Assembly (NCBI GenBank): GCA_900758475.1 | Contig: CAAERQ010000011.1 | Location: 52,486-116,485, forward strand | Length of the DNA: 64,000 nucleotides | From: an uncultured Collinsella sp. | GTDB taxonomy: Bacteria; Actinomycetota; Coriobacteriia; Coriobacteriales; Coriobacteriaceae | Reading direction: 5' to 3' | Shown: piece after piece, positions 27,120 to 35,155 of the stretch | Numbering within the stretch: the stretch's first letter is position 1 | Layout of the letters: every line of letters starts with the position of its first letter | Position numbers and translations under genes: made by a program | Notes under the pieces: generated by a model | Seen by the model: the letters and a program-made list of their open reading frames with translations, nothing else | Databases searched by the model: none | Told to the model about the DNA's origin: nothing

Positions 27120-28310
27120 ATGAGTATCGTTTTGTCACATAACACGGCAAAAGCGGTCTACCAGGCCGCGCATTCGGTGTCTGCGAAAGACATCGAGTCC
27201 TGCAGCCCTGCCGCAATTTACGGATCGTGCCCCACCGGAACGCTCCTCGACGCGGCCACAGAATGGCTTGCCAAACATGATGTTGCCCGCGACGCAAATG
27301 AATCCCTCGAGGTAATGGTGTTTGATCGCAGGAACGCGCGCTACGCGATGAACTGTCAATGCCATGTTTCGTCAAAGCGATTCTCATGCTCGCGTTTTTT
27401 AGAGCTAGAAGATGACATCTACATTGTTGGCGTTGAGCTATGTGCACTTCAGGCCACCACCTATCTTTCTTTTCGCGAACTGGTGGAGTACTACTTTGAG
27501 CTGTGCGGCGCCTATTCCCTTGGAACCGGTTCTTCTAGCTCTTATGCCGAGCGTTTCCCACTTACCTCAACCGAGAGGTTAAAGCAGTTCTTTAATTCCA
27601 TTACCAGATGCGACGGTTTGGCCCTTGCCCGAAAGGCTATTCAATGTGTACGCGACGGATGCCGATCTCCCATGGAAACGGCATTTATCATGATGCTTAC
27701 GCTGCCCAAAAGCGAAGGTGGACTTGGTATTAAGGGAATTGAGACCGATTACGAATTACAGGTCACCGCCGCCGCAAAAAATCTCACGAGACGCAGAAAG
27801 TTCTTTTTGGATGCATATCTGAAGAAATCTCGAACAGATATTGAATACAACGGTTTTTATCACGACGCGGAAGAAGACCGCGCCATCGACGAAGAACGCA
27901 AGAACGCACTTGCGTCCATGGGGTACGGAATCATCACCGTCAGCCGTTATTCCTTTATGCATGCCAGCTCTTTCGTTAGGGTCATGGAGGCAGTCCAACG
28001 AAAAGAAGGTATACGCCCCTCGCGTTTGCCAAAAGACTTTCAAATCATGCAAGAGGACCTGAGACTGTTTGTGCTCAGAAGGTTTATTGAGGAGAAGAGA
28101 CGAATCCAGGAGGAGCTTCGCCAGGATTCCGAAGAGCGTCAACGAATTGACCTCGAAAAAGCAATGCTCGAAAGCATCACATTGGACGATCCGACGATTA
28201 ACGAGGCTCCGGCAATCGATGACATGCAAATCGTCGAACCAGGCAGCCCATCACTCAACCAAACAAGCAGCTTCACGCCCGAGGGCAGGGTCTTCGGGGC
28301 CGGAAACTAG
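27120..28310 (+). CDS. PD-(D/E)XK nuclease-like protein, lineage-specific family (AbiEi/DUF559-like)
   Basis: This 396-residue protein is related in pattern to the one at 17822-18871. SPMETAFIMMLTLPKSEGG near residue 183 supplies the first acidic residue, FFLDAYLKKSRTDIEYNGFY near 227-246 supplies the D and the E-Y-x-G equivalent of E-x-K, and a closing helix follows LASMGYGIITVS. The tail after residue 310 is a charged helix and then a low-complexity segment. No Shine-Dalgarno-like sequence is visible before ATG 27120; expression may be leaderless or weak. It lies in an AT-rich tract and is probably transferred. A nuclease or a nucleic-acid-binding regulator are both possible. Confidence 0.7.
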   Translation: MSIVLSHNTAKAVYQAAHSVSAKDIESCSPAAIYGSCPTGTLLDAATEWLAKHDVARDANESLEVMVFDRRNARYAMNCQCHVSSKRFSCSRFLELEDDIYIVGVELCALQATTYLSFRELVEYYFELCGAYSLGTGSSSSYAERFPLTSTERLKQFFNSITRCDGLALARKAIQCVRDGCRSPMETAFIMMLTLPKSEGGLGIKGIETDYELQVTAAAKNLTRRRKFFLDAYLKKSRTDIEYNGFYHDAEEDRAIDEERKNALASMGYGIITVSRYSFMHASSFVRVMEAVQRKEGIRPSRLPKDFQIMQEDLRLFVLRRFIEEKRRIQEELRQDSEERQRIDLEKAMLESITLDDPTINEAPAIDDMQIVEPGSPSLNQTSSFTPEGRVFGAGN

Positions 28311-28655
28311 GCCGACTAACAAGGTGGGTACCCTAGCGACGTGCAAAATTGCGAGTATTCAGCAGGGTCGGGTGTCCATCACCCTCGAGTGGATCCAAAT
28401 GTGAAGCGAAATCACTCTTGCGTGAGAACGTTAGGCAACATTTGAGGAAGAACTCATCGGTTTAACACCCTAAGATAGCTCTTGAACTACATTATTTGGC
28501 CCGCGATAGATTAACAGACCCCCTATCGTTGCAGAATACTCCAATTTTTGCACGGCGCAGGGGCACCCACCCCGGCATCGCTAATCAAAACCGCTTAGTC
28601 CGGGATCTCGTCCGCTTTTCCTCATCATTTTGTACGACGAATTACCCGAACGTTA
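28311..28655. other. Intergenic region upstream of the metal-efflux module
   Basis: About 345 AT-rich bases hold no convincing gene, repeat or RNA. The metal-responsive promoter begins at 28656. Confidence 0.4.
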
Positions 28656-28715
28656 TTGACATATGAACATGCGCTCATATAATCGGAAGCAAGTTATATG
28701 AGCGCATGTTCATAT
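28656..28715 (+). promoter_or_regulatory. Metal-responsive promoter with two ArsR/SmtB operators
   Basis: A near-consensus promoter has TTGACA at 28656-28661 and TATAAT at 28678-28683, with 16 bases between. Operator O1 (ATATGAACATGCGCTCATAT, 28661-28680) lies between and over these hexamers. Operator O2 (28696-28715) is its exact reverse complement and covers the likely start site. The ATATGA...TCATAT palindrome is the classic SmtB/ZiaR binding form, so the adjacent regulator should repress its own promoter until metal binds. Confidence 0.85.
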
Positions 28716-28729
28716 GAAAGGATGTTGCA

Positions 28730-29095
28730 ATGAGCGACCACGCTGATGAAACAAAGACTGACATCGAGGCCACCGAACCCGTGATCCCCACCACCTGCTC
28801 GCCCGAGGACCTTCCCGACGAGGAGCTTCTCTACGACCTCGCTGACCTGTTCAAGGTCTTCAGCGACACCACGCGCATCAAGATTCTCTATGCCCTCATG
28901 GGCCGCGAGCTCTGCGTAGCCGACATCGCCGAGGCGACCGCAACCTCGCAGTCGGCAGTGTCGCACCAGCTGCGCACCCTTAAGCAGTCGCACCTGGTCA
29001 AATTCCGCCGTGACGGCCGCAACATCCTCTACTCGCTTGCCGACGATCATGTCTACACCATGCTCAATCAGGGCATGAGCCATATCTGCGAATAG
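28730..29095 (+). CDS. ArsR/SmtB-family zinc-sensing repressor
   Basis: A 121-residue winged-helix repressor. The helix-turn-helix spans VADIAEATATSQSAVSHQLRTL. The C-terminal helix carries the alpha-5 zinc site DDHVYTMLNQGMSHICE, with D, H (+2), H (+13) and E (+16) spaced exactly as in SmtB, ZiaR and CzrA. ELCVADIAE holds the single alpha-3 cysteine seen in SmtB. A GAAAGGA site precedes the ATG. It sits directly behind two matching operators and ahead of a heavy-metal efflux ATPase. Zinc is the likely inducer, possibly cadmium or lead. Confidence 0.93.
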   Translation: MSDHADETKTDIEATEPVIPTTCSPEDLPDEELLYDLADLFKVFSDTTRIKILYALMGRELCVADIAEATATSQSAVSHQLRTLKQSHLVKFRRDGRNILYSLADDHVYTMLNQGMSHICE

Positions 29096-29157
29096 CAACC
29101 AACCACGGTACCAGCGCGGTCTGCACCCAAGCCGCAAAACAGCGAAAGGAACCCACC

Positions 29158-29376
29158 ATGAAAAAGCAGTTTAAACTCGACGAGATCGACTGCGCCAACT
29201 GCGCGCGTGAGCTTCAGGACGAGCTGGCCAAGCTCGATGGCGTCAAATCCGTGTCCGTCAACTTTATGACCCAGAAGCTGACGCTCGAGGCCGATGACGC
29301 CGAGTTCGAAGAGGTCCTCGACCGCGTTGTAGAGTTTACGGCCGACGCCGAGCCGGACTGCGAGATCATTCTCTAG
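29158..29376 (+). CDS. Stand-alone heavy-metal-associated (HMA) domain protein
   Basis: The 72-residue ferredoxin-like metallochaperone fold has its metal-binding loop at IDCANCARELQ (residues 10-20, C-x-x-C). The C-terminus is acidic (ADAEPDCEIIL), with an extra cysteine that may modify metal preference, as in zinc- or cadmium-binding HMA domains. The following ATPase lacks an N-terminal HMA domain, so this protein probably supplies or senses the metal in trans. A GAAAGGA site precedes the ATG. Confidence 0.9.
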   Translation: MKKQFKLDEIDCANCARELQDELAKLDGVKSVSVNFMTQKLTLEADDAEFEEVLDRVVEFTADAEPDCEIIL

Positions 29377-29397
29377 CCCAGGTTTACGCCAACATGC

Positions 29398-29424
29398 AAG
29401 GCCGCGCATGCCGCGGCCTTTGCT
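29398..29424 (+). terminator. Hairpin between HMA gene and ATPase gene
   Basis: Arms AAGGCCGCG and CGCGGCCTT are followed by only TTTG, so this is probably a partial terminator or processing site. It lies just before the third operator. Confidence 0.55.
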
Positions 29425-29433
29425 CGCGAAATT

Positions 29434-29453
29434 ATATGAGCGAGTGTTCATAC
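29434..29453 (+). promoter_or_regulatory. Third ArsR-type operator (O3), upstream of the ATPase
   Basis: ATATGAGCGAGTGTTCATAC matches O2 with 2-3 differences and retains the ATATGA/TCATA arms. It ends 23 bases before the ATPase start, so the ATPase is probably controlled a second time by the same repressor. Confidence 0.75.
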
Positions 29454-29476
29454 ATTCAATTGGGAGGATACGAGTC

Positions 29477-31429
29477 ATGGCCACCGCCGACCCCAAGAAG
29501 AAAAAGAAGAAGCGCAAGAAGAAAGAGTCTCTTGAGCATAAGCGCAACCGCATCCTGGTAGCGCTGGGCATTTTTGCCGTGGTGTACGCCCTCGATGAGC
29601 TCGGTGCCCTCACCGCCGCATTCGGCACCCCGGACGACATCTACGCCAGCTTTGTGATGTTCCTCGTGCCGTTTTTGATTGCCGGCTACGACGTGCTCCA
29701 AAAGGCATACAACAACATCCGCCGCGGCAAGGCCTTCGACGAGAGCTTCCTCATGGCCGTCGCGACTATCGGCGCGTTTGCCATGGTGCTCTTCCCCGAT
29801 ACCGACCCGCACATGGCCGAAGGCGCCGCCGTCATGCTGTTCTACCAGGTCGGTGAGCTGTTCCAGGCATACGCCGTGGGCAAGAGCCGCAAGTCGATCA
29901 GCGCCATGATGGACATCGCGCCCGACCACGCTAACGTCGAGCAAGCCGACGGTACACTCGAACAGGTCTTTCCCGATGACATCGCCGTCGGCACCGTGAT
30001 CGTGGTCAAACCCGGCGAGCGCGTGCCTATCGACGGCGTCATCGTCGAGGGCGAAACCCAGCTCGACACCGCCGCGCTCACGGGCGAGTCAGTCCCCCGC
30101 CCCGCCAAGTCCGGCGACGATATCATCAGCGGCTGCATCAACATGACGGGCCTCATCCACGTGCGCACCACCAAGCCCTTTGGCGAGTCCACCGTCGCGC
30201 GCGTCCTGGAGCTCGTGGAGAATGCCAGCGAAAAGAAGGCGCGCACCGAGAACTTCATCACGCGCTTTGCCCGCGTCTACACCCCCGCCGTCACCGGCGC
30301 CGCTGCGGTGCTCGCGCTCGGCGGCGGCCTGGTCACCGGTGCCTGGTCCGACTGGATTCTGCGCGGTCTGACCTTCCTGGTCGTCAGCTGCCCGTGCGCG
30401 CTCGTGATCAGCGTACCGTTGAGCTTCTTTGGCGGCATCGGCGGCGCATCCAAGCTGGGCGTTCTCATCAAGGGCTCCAACTACCTCGAGACGCTCGCGG
30501 ACGTGGACACCGTCGTCTTTGACAAGACAGGCACCCTCACCAACGGCACGTTCTCGGTGGTCGCGGTGCACCCCGAGGCTGGCTATACCGAGCAGTCGTT
30601 GCTTGAGGTCGCAGCCCTTGCGGAGTCGTTCTCTGATCACCCCATCGCGCAGTCCGTGCGCGTCGCCTACCAGGGCGAAGTCGACCCCAAGCGCGTGAGC
30701 GACTCCGCCAACGACGCGGGCCACGGTGTGACGGCAACCATCGACGGCAAGCATGTCGTCGTTGGCAACGCAAAGATGCTCGCCACGGCCGGCGTTGAAG
30801 CGCCCGATTGCGAGGTCGTTGGAACGATTCTGCATGTGCTCGTTGACGGCGTGTACGCCGGCCACATCGTGATTGCAGACACCGTTAAGGCCGATGCCGA
30901 GCAGACGATCCGCGACCTGCACGCCGCCGGCGTCAAGCGCACCGTTATGCTCACGGGCGACCGCGAGGAAGTGACTGCTGCGGTGGCCAAGCAGCTCGGC
31001 CTCGACGAGTTCCATGCGCAGCTGCTGCCGGGCGACAAGGTCGAGCGTGTTGAAGCGCTGCTCGCGGCCGAAAGCGGTAAGGGCAAGCTCGCCTTTGTCG
31101 GCGACGGCATCAACGATGCGCCTGTGCTTACGCGCGCCGATGTGGGCATTGCCATGGGCGCCATGGGCTCCGACGCTGCGATTGAGGCGGCGGATGTCGT
31201 GCTGATGGATGACAAGCCGTCCAACATCTCCCGCGCGATCCGCGTGGCGCGCAAGACCATGACGATTGTCTGGCAGAATATCATCTTCGCGCTGGGGATT
31301 AAGCTGCTGATTTTGGTGCTGGCGGCGCTCGGCATCGCCAATATGTGGCTTGCCGTCTTTGGCGACGTGGGCGTGGCGATCATCGCCATCCTGAACGCCA
31401 TGCGCGCGATGGGTGTCAAGAACCTGTAG
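29477..31429 (+). CDS. P1B-type heavy-metal ATPase (Zn/Cd/Pb exporter)
   Basis: A 650-residue efflux pump. A lysine-rich start (ATADPKKKKKKRKKKES) replaces the usual HMA domain. Transmembrane helices and the TGES actuator loop follow, then SCPCAL near residue 304, the phosphorylation site DKTGTLT near 348 and GDGINDAP near 541. The last two helices contain GIKLLI and FGDVGV, the Lys and Asp-x-Gly pair that marks the P1B-2 zinc/cadmium/lead subgroup. ATG 29477 with GGGAGGA is chosen; the longer frame from 29408 would put the O3 operator inside the coding region. It works with the HMA protein and SmtB-like repressor upstream. Confidence 0.93.
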   Translation: MATADPKKKKKKRKKKESLEHKRNRILVALGIFAVVYALDELGALTAAFGTPDDIYASFVMFLVPFLIAGYDVLQKAYNNIRRGKAFDESFLMAVATIGAFAMVLFPDTDPHMAEGAAVMLFYQVGELFQAYAVGKSRKSISAMMDIAPDHANVEQADGTLEQVFPDDIAVGTVIVVKPGERVPIDGVIVEGETQLDTAALTGESVPRPAKSGDDIISGCINMTGLIHVRTTKPFGESTVARVLELVENASEKKARTENFITRFARVYTPAVTGAAAVLALGGGLVTGAWSDWILRGLTFLVVSCPCALVISVPLSFFGGIGGASKLGVLIKGSNYLETLADVDTVVFDKTGTLTNGTFSVVAVHPEAGYTEQSLLEVAALAESFSDHPIAQSVRVAYQGEVDPKRVSDSANDAGHGVTATIDGKHVVVGNAKMLATAGVEAPDCEVVGTILHVLVDGVYAGHIVIADTVKADAEQTIRDLHAAGVKRTVMLTGDREEVTAAVAKQLGLDEFHAQLLPGDKVERVEALLAAESGKGKLAFVGDGINDAPVLTRADVGIAMGAMGSDAAIEAADVVLMDDKPSNISRAIRVARKTMTIVWQNIIFALGIKLLILVLAALGIANMWLAVFGDVGVAIIAILNAMRAMGVKNL

Positions 31430-31445
31430 CGCCTGTGGTCCCTCC

Positions 31446-31589
31446 GGCCGGGGCCGGGCTTGGTTTTGAAAACGTCCTCGCGCATGAGGCCCGTCTTTCC
31501 TGCTCCTGCGGAGCAACGGAAAGGCGGGCCTCGCGCTGCGGAGTGTTTTCAAAACCAAGCCCGGTCCCGGCCTGCGGTAACATCGCAGG
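31446..31589. repeat. Long nested palindrome after the ATPase gene
   Basis: Three stacked stems form one hairpin of about 127 bases. The outer arms are GGCCGGGGCCGGGCTTGG and the complement with one mismatch, continuing through TTTTGAAAAC; then GAGGCCCGTCTTTCC with GGAAAGGCGGGCCTC; then TGCTC/GAGCA around a small loop. A second small hairpin (CCTGCG/CGCAGG) ends at 31589. No T-run follows. It begins 17 bases after the ATPase stop. Confidence 0.75.
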
Positions 31590-31658
31590 CGGTTCTTGGG
31601 CATCGCTTGCTGGCAGGGTTCCCTTGCTGAAATGGACTTGGCCGAAAGGGCCGCTGGT

Positions 31659-31705
31659 CCCAGTAGCGCGGAGTTCGCGCTTTGCGTGAACTCCGCGCTA
31701 CTGGG
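31659..31705. repeat. Perfect 18-bp inverted repeat at the 3' end of the DtxR-like gene
   Basis: CCCAGTAGCGCGGAGTTC and its exact complement flank an 11-base loop. It lies nine bases past the end of the minus-strand regulator gene. It may act as its terminator, though it lacks a clear T-run. Confidence 0.7.
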
Positions 31706-31713
31706 GGGTCCAA

Positions 31714-32103
31714 TTAGGCTTCTGTTGTTGGACCCGCTACATCTTCCCGGCCCAACATCGACCTTAGCTTCTCGAAGCTCTCCTCGCTCAAGCAATGCTC
31801 CATGTGGCAGCCCTCTTGCGACGCGACATCCGCCGAAACACCGGCTTCCTCGAGCAGCCCCACGAAAAAGCAGTGGCGCTCCCACATTTGGCGAGCGACC
31901 TCCAGACCACGCTCCGTAAGATGAACGTCGCGCTTGCCCATTTCGACATAGCCGCTATCCTCCAGCGTCGCCATGGCTTTAGAGACGCTCGCCTTGGTCA
32001 CACCCAGGTATTCGGCGACATCAATCGATCGAACGATGCCTTGGCGCTCCGAGAGCACATAAATAGATTCGAGATAGTCTTCTCCGGATTCACGTAGGGC
32101 CAT
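31714..32103 (-). CDS. DtxR/MntR-family metal-dependent regulator
   Basis: A 129-residue protein with a winged helix at residues 1-60 (ESGEDYLESIYVLSERQGIV, then VTKASVSKAMATLEDSGYV) and a dimerisation/metal-binding domain. The latter contains ERHCFFVGLLEEAGV and SQEGCHMEHCLSEESFEKL, whose His, Glu and Cys positions match the DtxR metal site. It lacks the SH3-like third domain, as does MntR. It probably controls manganese or iron genes elsewhere; no likely target operator was found beside it. Confidence 0.88.
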   Translation of the reverse strand: MALRESGEDYLESIYVLSERQGIVRSIDVAEYLGVTKASVSKAMATLEDSGYVEMGKRDVHLTERGLEVARQMWERHCFFVGLLEEAGVSADVASQEGCHMEHCLSEESFEKLRSMLGREDVAGPTTEA

Positions 32104-32242
32104 GGGCCGCCTTTCGCGATGATCGTTAGTTAGCCTTTGGATACTTTCCTTGGCTTACTTTACCGCAAAAGTTGCCCATGTCTTACTACGTTGTTTAAAA
32201 AGTTAGCCGTGTTTCACAAAACGCGCCAGGCGAACACAACAT

Positions 32243-32304
32243 GGGGACACGCCCCGCAAGGAGTGTCCCCAGCTGCCGGCAGAAAAGGAACGTCCCCAAG
32301 TGCC
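32243..32304. repeat. Family B repeat, copy 1
   Basis: A perfect GGGGACAC/GTGTCCCC hairpin is followed by a segment containing GGAACGTCCCCAAGTGCC. The 45-base right part recurs at 48681-48725, and a variant lies in the 45310 element. It ends about ten bases past the stop of the minus-strand HAD gene. Confidence 0.7.
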
Positions 32305-32314
32305 GAATCCTCAG

Positions 32315-33085
32315 CTATAGCAGCCCAAAGTGCTTGGCGGCGTTGTAGATACCGTCATCGTCCACGGCGGTCGTAACGTAGGTCGCCGCGGCCTTCACCG
32401 TGTCCTGTGCGTTGCCCATGGCCACGCTCGTGCCCACGGCGGCAAACATCGACAGGTCGTTCTCGCCGTCGCCAAAGGCAATCGCCTCGCTCGCGTCGAT
32501 ACCAAGCCGCTCGAGCGTCGCCGCCACGCCCAGGTCCTTGCCGCCGTTAGCGGGAATAATGTCGCAGAACAGGTCGCACCAGCGCGTGGTGAGCGAATGC
32601 GACACGGCGTCGGTCACGATATGCTCGTCGACCGGGTCCACAAAGGCGCAAAACTGGTAGACCGGTGCGTCAAAGGCGTGCTCAAACGGCTCCTCGTGGT
32701 AGACGATTCCCGCGTTGCTGCCAGCCGTCACCACGCGCTCGGACAGGCGGTTCACAAACGAGTTCTCGCCCTGCATGCACAGCGAGTCGTAGCGCCCCTG
32801 CGCCACCTGGTCCACAATCACCGCGACGTCGTCCGAATCGATCGGGCAGCTGCGGTAAACCCCCTCGGCATCAAAGCAGTGCTGGCCCGAAAGCGTAATG
32901 TACGCATCCCAGCCCAGGTCGAACAGCCAGTCCGGCATCTGGTAGGTCGGACGGCCCGTGGCGATCACGCACGCAATCCCCTGCTCGTGAAAGCTGTCGA
33001 GCACCTGCTGCGCCGACGCCGGAATCCGGTGGGTCTTAAAGCTCAGCAGCGTGCCGTCGATATCGAAAAACGCGGCTTTGATCAT
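32315..33085 (-). CDS. HAD-superfamily phosphatase, Cof type
   Basis: This 256-residue Cof-like HAD hydrolase begins KAAFFDIDGTLLSF (motif I DxDGT). It has VIATGRPTY (motif II), and ends with AIAFGDGENDLSMFAAVG (motif IV). The large cap insertion between motifs II and III matches the Cof/YbhA group, which dephosphorylates sugar phosphates, PLP or flavin intermediates. It ends 12 bp from the family B repeat. Its start is 6 bp from the end of the ABC-F gene, so both are in one operon. Confidence 0.92.
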   Translation of the reverse strand: MIKAAFFDIDGTLLSFKTHRIPASAQQVLDSFHEQGIACVIATGRPTYQMPDWLFDLGWDAYITLSGQHCFDAEGVYRSCPIDSDDVAVIVDQVAQGRYDSLCMQGENSFVNRLSERVVTAGSNAGIVYHEEPFEHAFDAPVYQFCAFVDPVDEHIVTDAVSHSLTTRWCDLFCDIIPANGGKDLGVAATLERLGIDASEAIAFGDGENDLSMFAAVGTSVAMGNAQDTVKAAATYVTTAVDDDGIYNAAKHFGLL

Positions 33086-33091
33086 TCTCGC

Positions 33092-34951
33092 CTACTCCTC
33101 GCCCTCGAGCTTTTCGCTCGCCTCGAGCCACGCCATCTCCAGCTCGTCCATGGCAGCGTGAGCCTCGTCGATCTTTGCCTGCTGCTCGCCGAGCGCCGTG
33201 TAGTTGGTGGGATCGACTTGGGCCATTGCTGCCTCGGCCTCCTCAACGCGGGTGCGCTGCGTCTCCATCTTGCGCTCGAGCGAACTCACCTCGCGGCGGA
33301 GCTTCTGGCGCTCGGCGTTGGACAGGCCGTTGGGCTGACCGCTCGACTTGGGCTTTTCGGCCGCAGCTGCCGCGGCACCGGTGTCGAACGTGCCGGTCTT
33401 GGCGCTCGGCGCGCCCACGGGCTCGCCCTCGGCGGTAGCGTTGCACAGGCGCAGGTACTGGTCCACGCCACCGGGCATATGCGTCAGGTGGCCGTCGAGC
33501 AGCGCCCACTGCTGGTCGGTCACGCGCTCCATCAAAAAGCGGTCGTGCGTCACCAGGATCAGCGTGCCGGGCCAGCCGTCCAGCAGGTCCTCGACAATCG
33601 CGAGCATGTCGGTATCCAGGTCGTTGCCCGGCTCGTCCAGGATGAGCACGTTGGGCTCGTCCAGAATCGTCAGCAACAGCGACAGGCGACGGCGCTGGCC
33701 GCCCGAAAGATCGCCGATGCGGCTCCAGAGCTGCTGCGTCGTAAAGCCCAGACGCTCGCAAAGCTTCTCGGGCGAAGTCTCCTTGCCGTCGATGACGTAG
33801 TACTTCTTATAGTTGCCGAGCACCTCGCGGATCGTGTCGCCCATGTAGGGCTTGAGCTCCTCGAGCTGCTGCGACAGCACGCCAAAGCGCACTGTCTGGC
33901 CAATCTTCACGCGGCCGCGCGTGGGTTCAATCTTGCCCTGGATCACGTCGAGCAGCGTCGACTTACCGGCGCCGTTCTCGCCCAAAAGGCCATAGCGGTC
34001 GCCCGCACCAATGAGCCAGGTCACATCGGTGAGCACCTGCTTGGGCGCGCCGTCGGTATCGGCATAGCCGGCATCCACGTCGACCACATCGATAACCTGC
34101 TTGCCCAAGCGGCTCACGGCCAAGCGCTTGAGCTCCAGCTCGTCACGCACGGGCGGCACGTCGGCGATCAGCTCACGAGCGGCATCCACGCGAAACTTGG
34201 GCTTGGTGGAACGAGCCTGGGCACCGCGGCTCAGCCACGCGAGCTCCTTGCGCGCCATGTTGCGACGGCGCTCCTCGGTAACCGCGGCCATGCGGTCGCG
34301 CTCTACGCGCTGCAGGATGTAGGCCGAATAGCCGCCCTCGAAGGGATCGACCTGGCCGTCGTGGACCTCCCACATGCTGGTGCAGACCTCGTCCAAGAAC
34401 CAGCGGTCGTGCGTGACCACGAGCATGGCGCCCTGACCGCGCTGCCAGCGGGCCTTAAGGTGACGCGCGAGCCAGTTGATGGTGCGCATGTCCAGGTGGT
34501 TGGTGGGCTCGTCGAGCATGAGCACGTCGTAGTCACCAATCAGCAGGCGCGCGAGGTCCACGCGACGGCGCTGGCCGCCCGAAAGCTCGCCAACCGTGCC
34601 CTCCCAGGGCACATCGCTAATAAGACCGGCGAGAATCTGGCGCGTGCGGGGGCTCGACGCCCACTCGTACTCAGGCGTGTCGCCCACAACGGCATGATGC
34701 ACGGTATCGGTGTCGACAAGCTGGTCCTTTTGGCCGAGCAGACCAATCGTGGTGCCGCGACGGTGCGTCACGCGGCCGTCGTCGGGCTCCAGCGTGCCGG
34801 CGAGCACGCTCAGCAGCGTCGACTTGCCGTCGCCGTTTTTGCCGACAATACCAATGCGGTCGCCCTCGCCCACGCCGAGCGTCACGCTATCGAAAATATG
34901 CTTGGTGGGAAACTCTAGGCTGACGGAATCGCATCCCAAAAGAATCGCCAT
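33092..34951 (-). CDS. ABC-F family ATPase (Uup-like)
   Basis: A 619-residue soluble protein with two ABC domains and no membrane segment. Walker A motifs are GKNGDGKSTLL (first) and GENGAGKSTLL (second); both ABC signatures read LSGGQRRR; both Walker B segments read DEP(T/G)N. The linker holds the ABC-F charged helix, and the C-terminal 80 residues (RQKLRREVSSLERKMETQR) form a coiled coil as in Uup. ABC-F proteins act on ribosomes; this arrangement fits Uup-type housekeeping rather than antibiotic resistance. ATG 34951 with AAGGAG is chosen over a longer frame that reads through non-coding DNA. Confidence 0.92.
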   Translation of the reverse strand: MAILLGCDSVSLEFPTKHIFDSVTLGVGEGDRIGIVGKNGDGKSTLLSVLAGTLEPDDGRVTHRRGTTIGLLGQKDQLVDTDTVHHAVVGDTPEYEWASSPRTRQILAGLISDVPWEGTVGELSGGQRRRVDLARLLIGDYDVLMLDEPTNHLDMRTINWLARHLKARWQRGQGAMLVVTHDRWFLDEVCTSMWEVHDGQVDPFEGGYSAYILQRVERDRMAAVTEERRRNMARKELAWLSRGAQARSTKPKFRVDAARELIADVPPVRDELELKRLAVSRLGKQVIDVVDVDAGYADTDGAPKQVLTDVTWLIGAGDRYGLLGENGAGKSTLLDVIQGKIEPTRGRVKIGQTVRFGVLSQQLEELKPYMGDTIREVLGNYKKYYVIDGKETSPEKLCERLGFTTQQLWSRIGDLSGGQRRRLSLLLTILDEPNVLILDEPGNDLDTDMLAIVEDLLDGWPGTLILVTHDRFLMERVTDQQWALLDGHLTHMPGGVDQYLRLCNATAEGEPVGAPSAKTGTFDTGAAAAAAEKPKSSGQPNGLSNAERQKLRREVSSLERKMETQRTRVEEAEAAMAQVDPTNYTALGEQQAKIDEAHAAMDELEMAWLEASEKLEGEE

Positions 34952-35011
34952 ATGCCCTGCTCCTTCGTAGAAATTCAACGTTGTCCATGATAGCAGCGAG
35001 CCCCACCCCAA

Positions 35012-35046
35012 ACCACCACGAAGGCGCCTGTCCCCTTTGTGGTGGT
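35012..35046. repeat. Family D 35-bp palindrome, copy 2 (inverted)
   Basis: The reverse complement of this element matches 22310-22344 at 31 of 35 positions. It lies between the pst operon and the ABC-F gene. Confidence 0.75.
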
Positions 35047-35063
35047 CGTTTCGGTCGCAGAGC

Positions 35064-35099
35064 AAAAGGCGGGCCATCTCCCACAAGAGATGACCCGCC
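35064..35099 (-). terminator. Intrinsic terminator of the pst operon
   Basis: On the minus strand, GGCGGGTCATCTC pairs with GAGATGGCCCGCC and is followed by TTTT. It lies about 57 bases after the pstB stop. Confidence 0.85.
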
Positions 35100-35155
35100 C
35101 CTCCAATCAGTCCCGTGGCGACCGTGGCCACCGCGGGCCTCAAGCATGTCCCGGA

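Noticed and set aside
28311..28655. tRNA or riboswitch in the long AT-rich gap
   Set aside because: No cloverleaf, T-loop sequence or recognised riboswitch core could be found by eye.
29408..29476. Upstream extension of the ATPase gene
   Set aside because: It would place the ArsR-type operator O3 and a hairpin inside the coding region, while ATG 29477 has a good GGGAGGA site.
30089..31885. 598-codon minus-strand open frame
   Set aside because: It is antisense to the P1B ATPase and runs through the hairpin-dense gap; no ribosome site or motifs.
32330..34918. 862-codon plus-strand open frame
   Set aside because: It is antisense to the HAD phosphatase and ABC-F genes, spans the junction between them, and is rich in Arg, His and Val as expected of a GC-rich shadow.
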